Assembly (NCBI RefSeq): GCF_004005475.1 | Contig: NZ_RZTZ01000003.1 | Span: 248,001-312,000, forward strand | DNA from: Niallia taxi | GTDB taxonomy: Bacteria > Bacillota > Bacilli > Bacillales > Cytobacillaceae | Length of the DNA: 64,000 nucleotides | Direction of reading: 5' to 3' | Shown here: positions 63,566 through 64,000 of the stretch, one piece after another | Numbering within the stretch: position 1 is the stretch's first letter | How the letters are laid out: every line of letters starts with the position of its first letter | The notes under the pieces: generated by a model | What the model saw: the letters and a program-made list of their open reading frames with translations, nothing else | The model's database searches: none | Told to the model about the DNA's origin: nothing | Translations under genes and position numbers: made by a program

Positions 63566-64000
63566 TTATTGAAGTAATTGTAATACGCCTTGTGGCTGTT
63601 GGTTTGCCTGTGCAAGCATTGATTGCGCTGCTTGAGAAAGAATAGAGTTCTTCGTTTGGTTCATCATTTCTTTTGCCATGTCTACGTCACGAACACGAGA
63701 TTCAGCAGCAGTCAAGTTCTCAGAAGATGTATCCAAGTTGTTGATTGTGTGCTCTAGGCGGTTTTGTAATGCACCAAGGTTTGAGCGTTGTGTAGAAACT
63801 GTTTTGATTGCTTCATCCAATTTAGAGATAGATGAGCTTGCAGCTGAGTTTGAAGTCACGCTAAGTGATCCAACAGATAATCCAGCGCTATTCATCTTAG
63901 AAATAGAGAAGTTGATAGTTTGTCCATCATTAGCTCCAACTTGTAGAGTTGCAGAGAATGAACCACCTAGTAGGTTTTGCGTGTTGAACTCAGTTGTATT
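63566..64000 (-). CDS. hag: Flagellin, copy 5 (start beyond the window)
   Basis: The C-terminal 144 codons of a fifth flagellin, open at the window edge. The central segment (SKMNSAGLSVGSLSVTSNSAASS) is closest to copy 4 and differs from all others; the C-terminal D1/D0 part matches copies 1-3. By comparison about 125 codons and the leader lie beyond 64000. Confidence 0.95.
   Translation of the reverse strand, partial: NTTEFNTQNLLGGSFSATLQVGANDGQTINFSISKMNSAGLSVGSLSVTSNSAASSSISKLDEAIKTVSTQRSNLGALQNRLEHTINNLDTSSENLTAAESRVRDVDMAKEMMNQTKNSILSQAAQSMLAQANQQPQGVLQLLQ

Noticed and set aside
59216-64000. Repeat array considered as a CRISPR or other non-coding tandem repeat
   Set aside because: The repeats are full flagellin genes with leaders; spacing is about 1.1 kb and there are no short direct repeats with spacers.

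Overview
The window is chromosomal DNA of a low-GC, motile, Gram-positive Bacillota, most likely a Bacillaceae (Bacillus sensu lato). Three things point there: strong AGGAGG-type ribosome binding sites with frequent TTG/GTG starts; Bacillus-type gene sets (pucFGR, ytsJ, minJ, ctpB, ftsEX, secA, long-form hpf, hag/flaG/fliDST); and the gene order hag-flaG-fliD-fliS-fliT-hpf-secA-prfB-ftsE-ftsX-ctpB-minJ, which is the B. subtilis order with insertions. I cannot assign a species.

Left part (1-20 kb): an MMPL exporter behind two palindromic operators; a small lipoprotein; a T-box-controlled archaeal/eukaryal-type prolyl-tRNA synthetase; a purine/allantoin catabolic block (pucG, pucF, divergent pucR, a nucleobase permease); malic enzyme; rpiA; a ZIP transporter; a large GGDEF-EAL protein with an altered EAL motif; a MarR/ABC-2 permease pair with shared operator boxes; an interspersed repeat; and an FrnE-like DsbA protein.

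Middle part (20-39 kb): an orphan phage holin; the division protein MinJ; an rpiB - degenerate phosphofructokinase - tkt pentose-phosphate cluster with repeated operator boxes upstream; a ytbE/ytbD pair with a divergent HxlR regulator; ctpB; Mn-catalase; a CzrA-like sensor with a His-rich zinc/cadmium ATPase; and ftsE-ftsX with an M23 hydrolase carrying a polyserine linker. FtsEX, the M23 hydrolase, CtpB and MinJ are all envelope or division functions.

Right part (38-64 kb): a YitT-family protein, uppP, a translationally coupled GT2-GtrA-GT-C trio for lipid-linked sugar transfer, prfB with its programmed frameshift, secA, a zinc-ribbon protein, hpf, a lone glgC behind a 36-codon ORF, then a flagellar late-gene region on the minus strand: fliT, fliS, fliD, flaG, three glycosyltransferase-type genes, and five tandem flagellin genes (the last cut by the window edge). 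SigD-type promoters (TAAA-N14/15-GCCGATAT-like) can be read upstream of flaG, fliD, the glycosyltransferase cluster and four flagellin genes. The flagellin leaders carry a hairpin with an AGGA loop that matches the CsrA target. The most interesting inference is a SigD-controlled flagellin-modification cluster beside a multi-flagellin array under CsrA-type control.

No CRISPR, rRNA or tRNA genes, intact transposon or prophage was seen.
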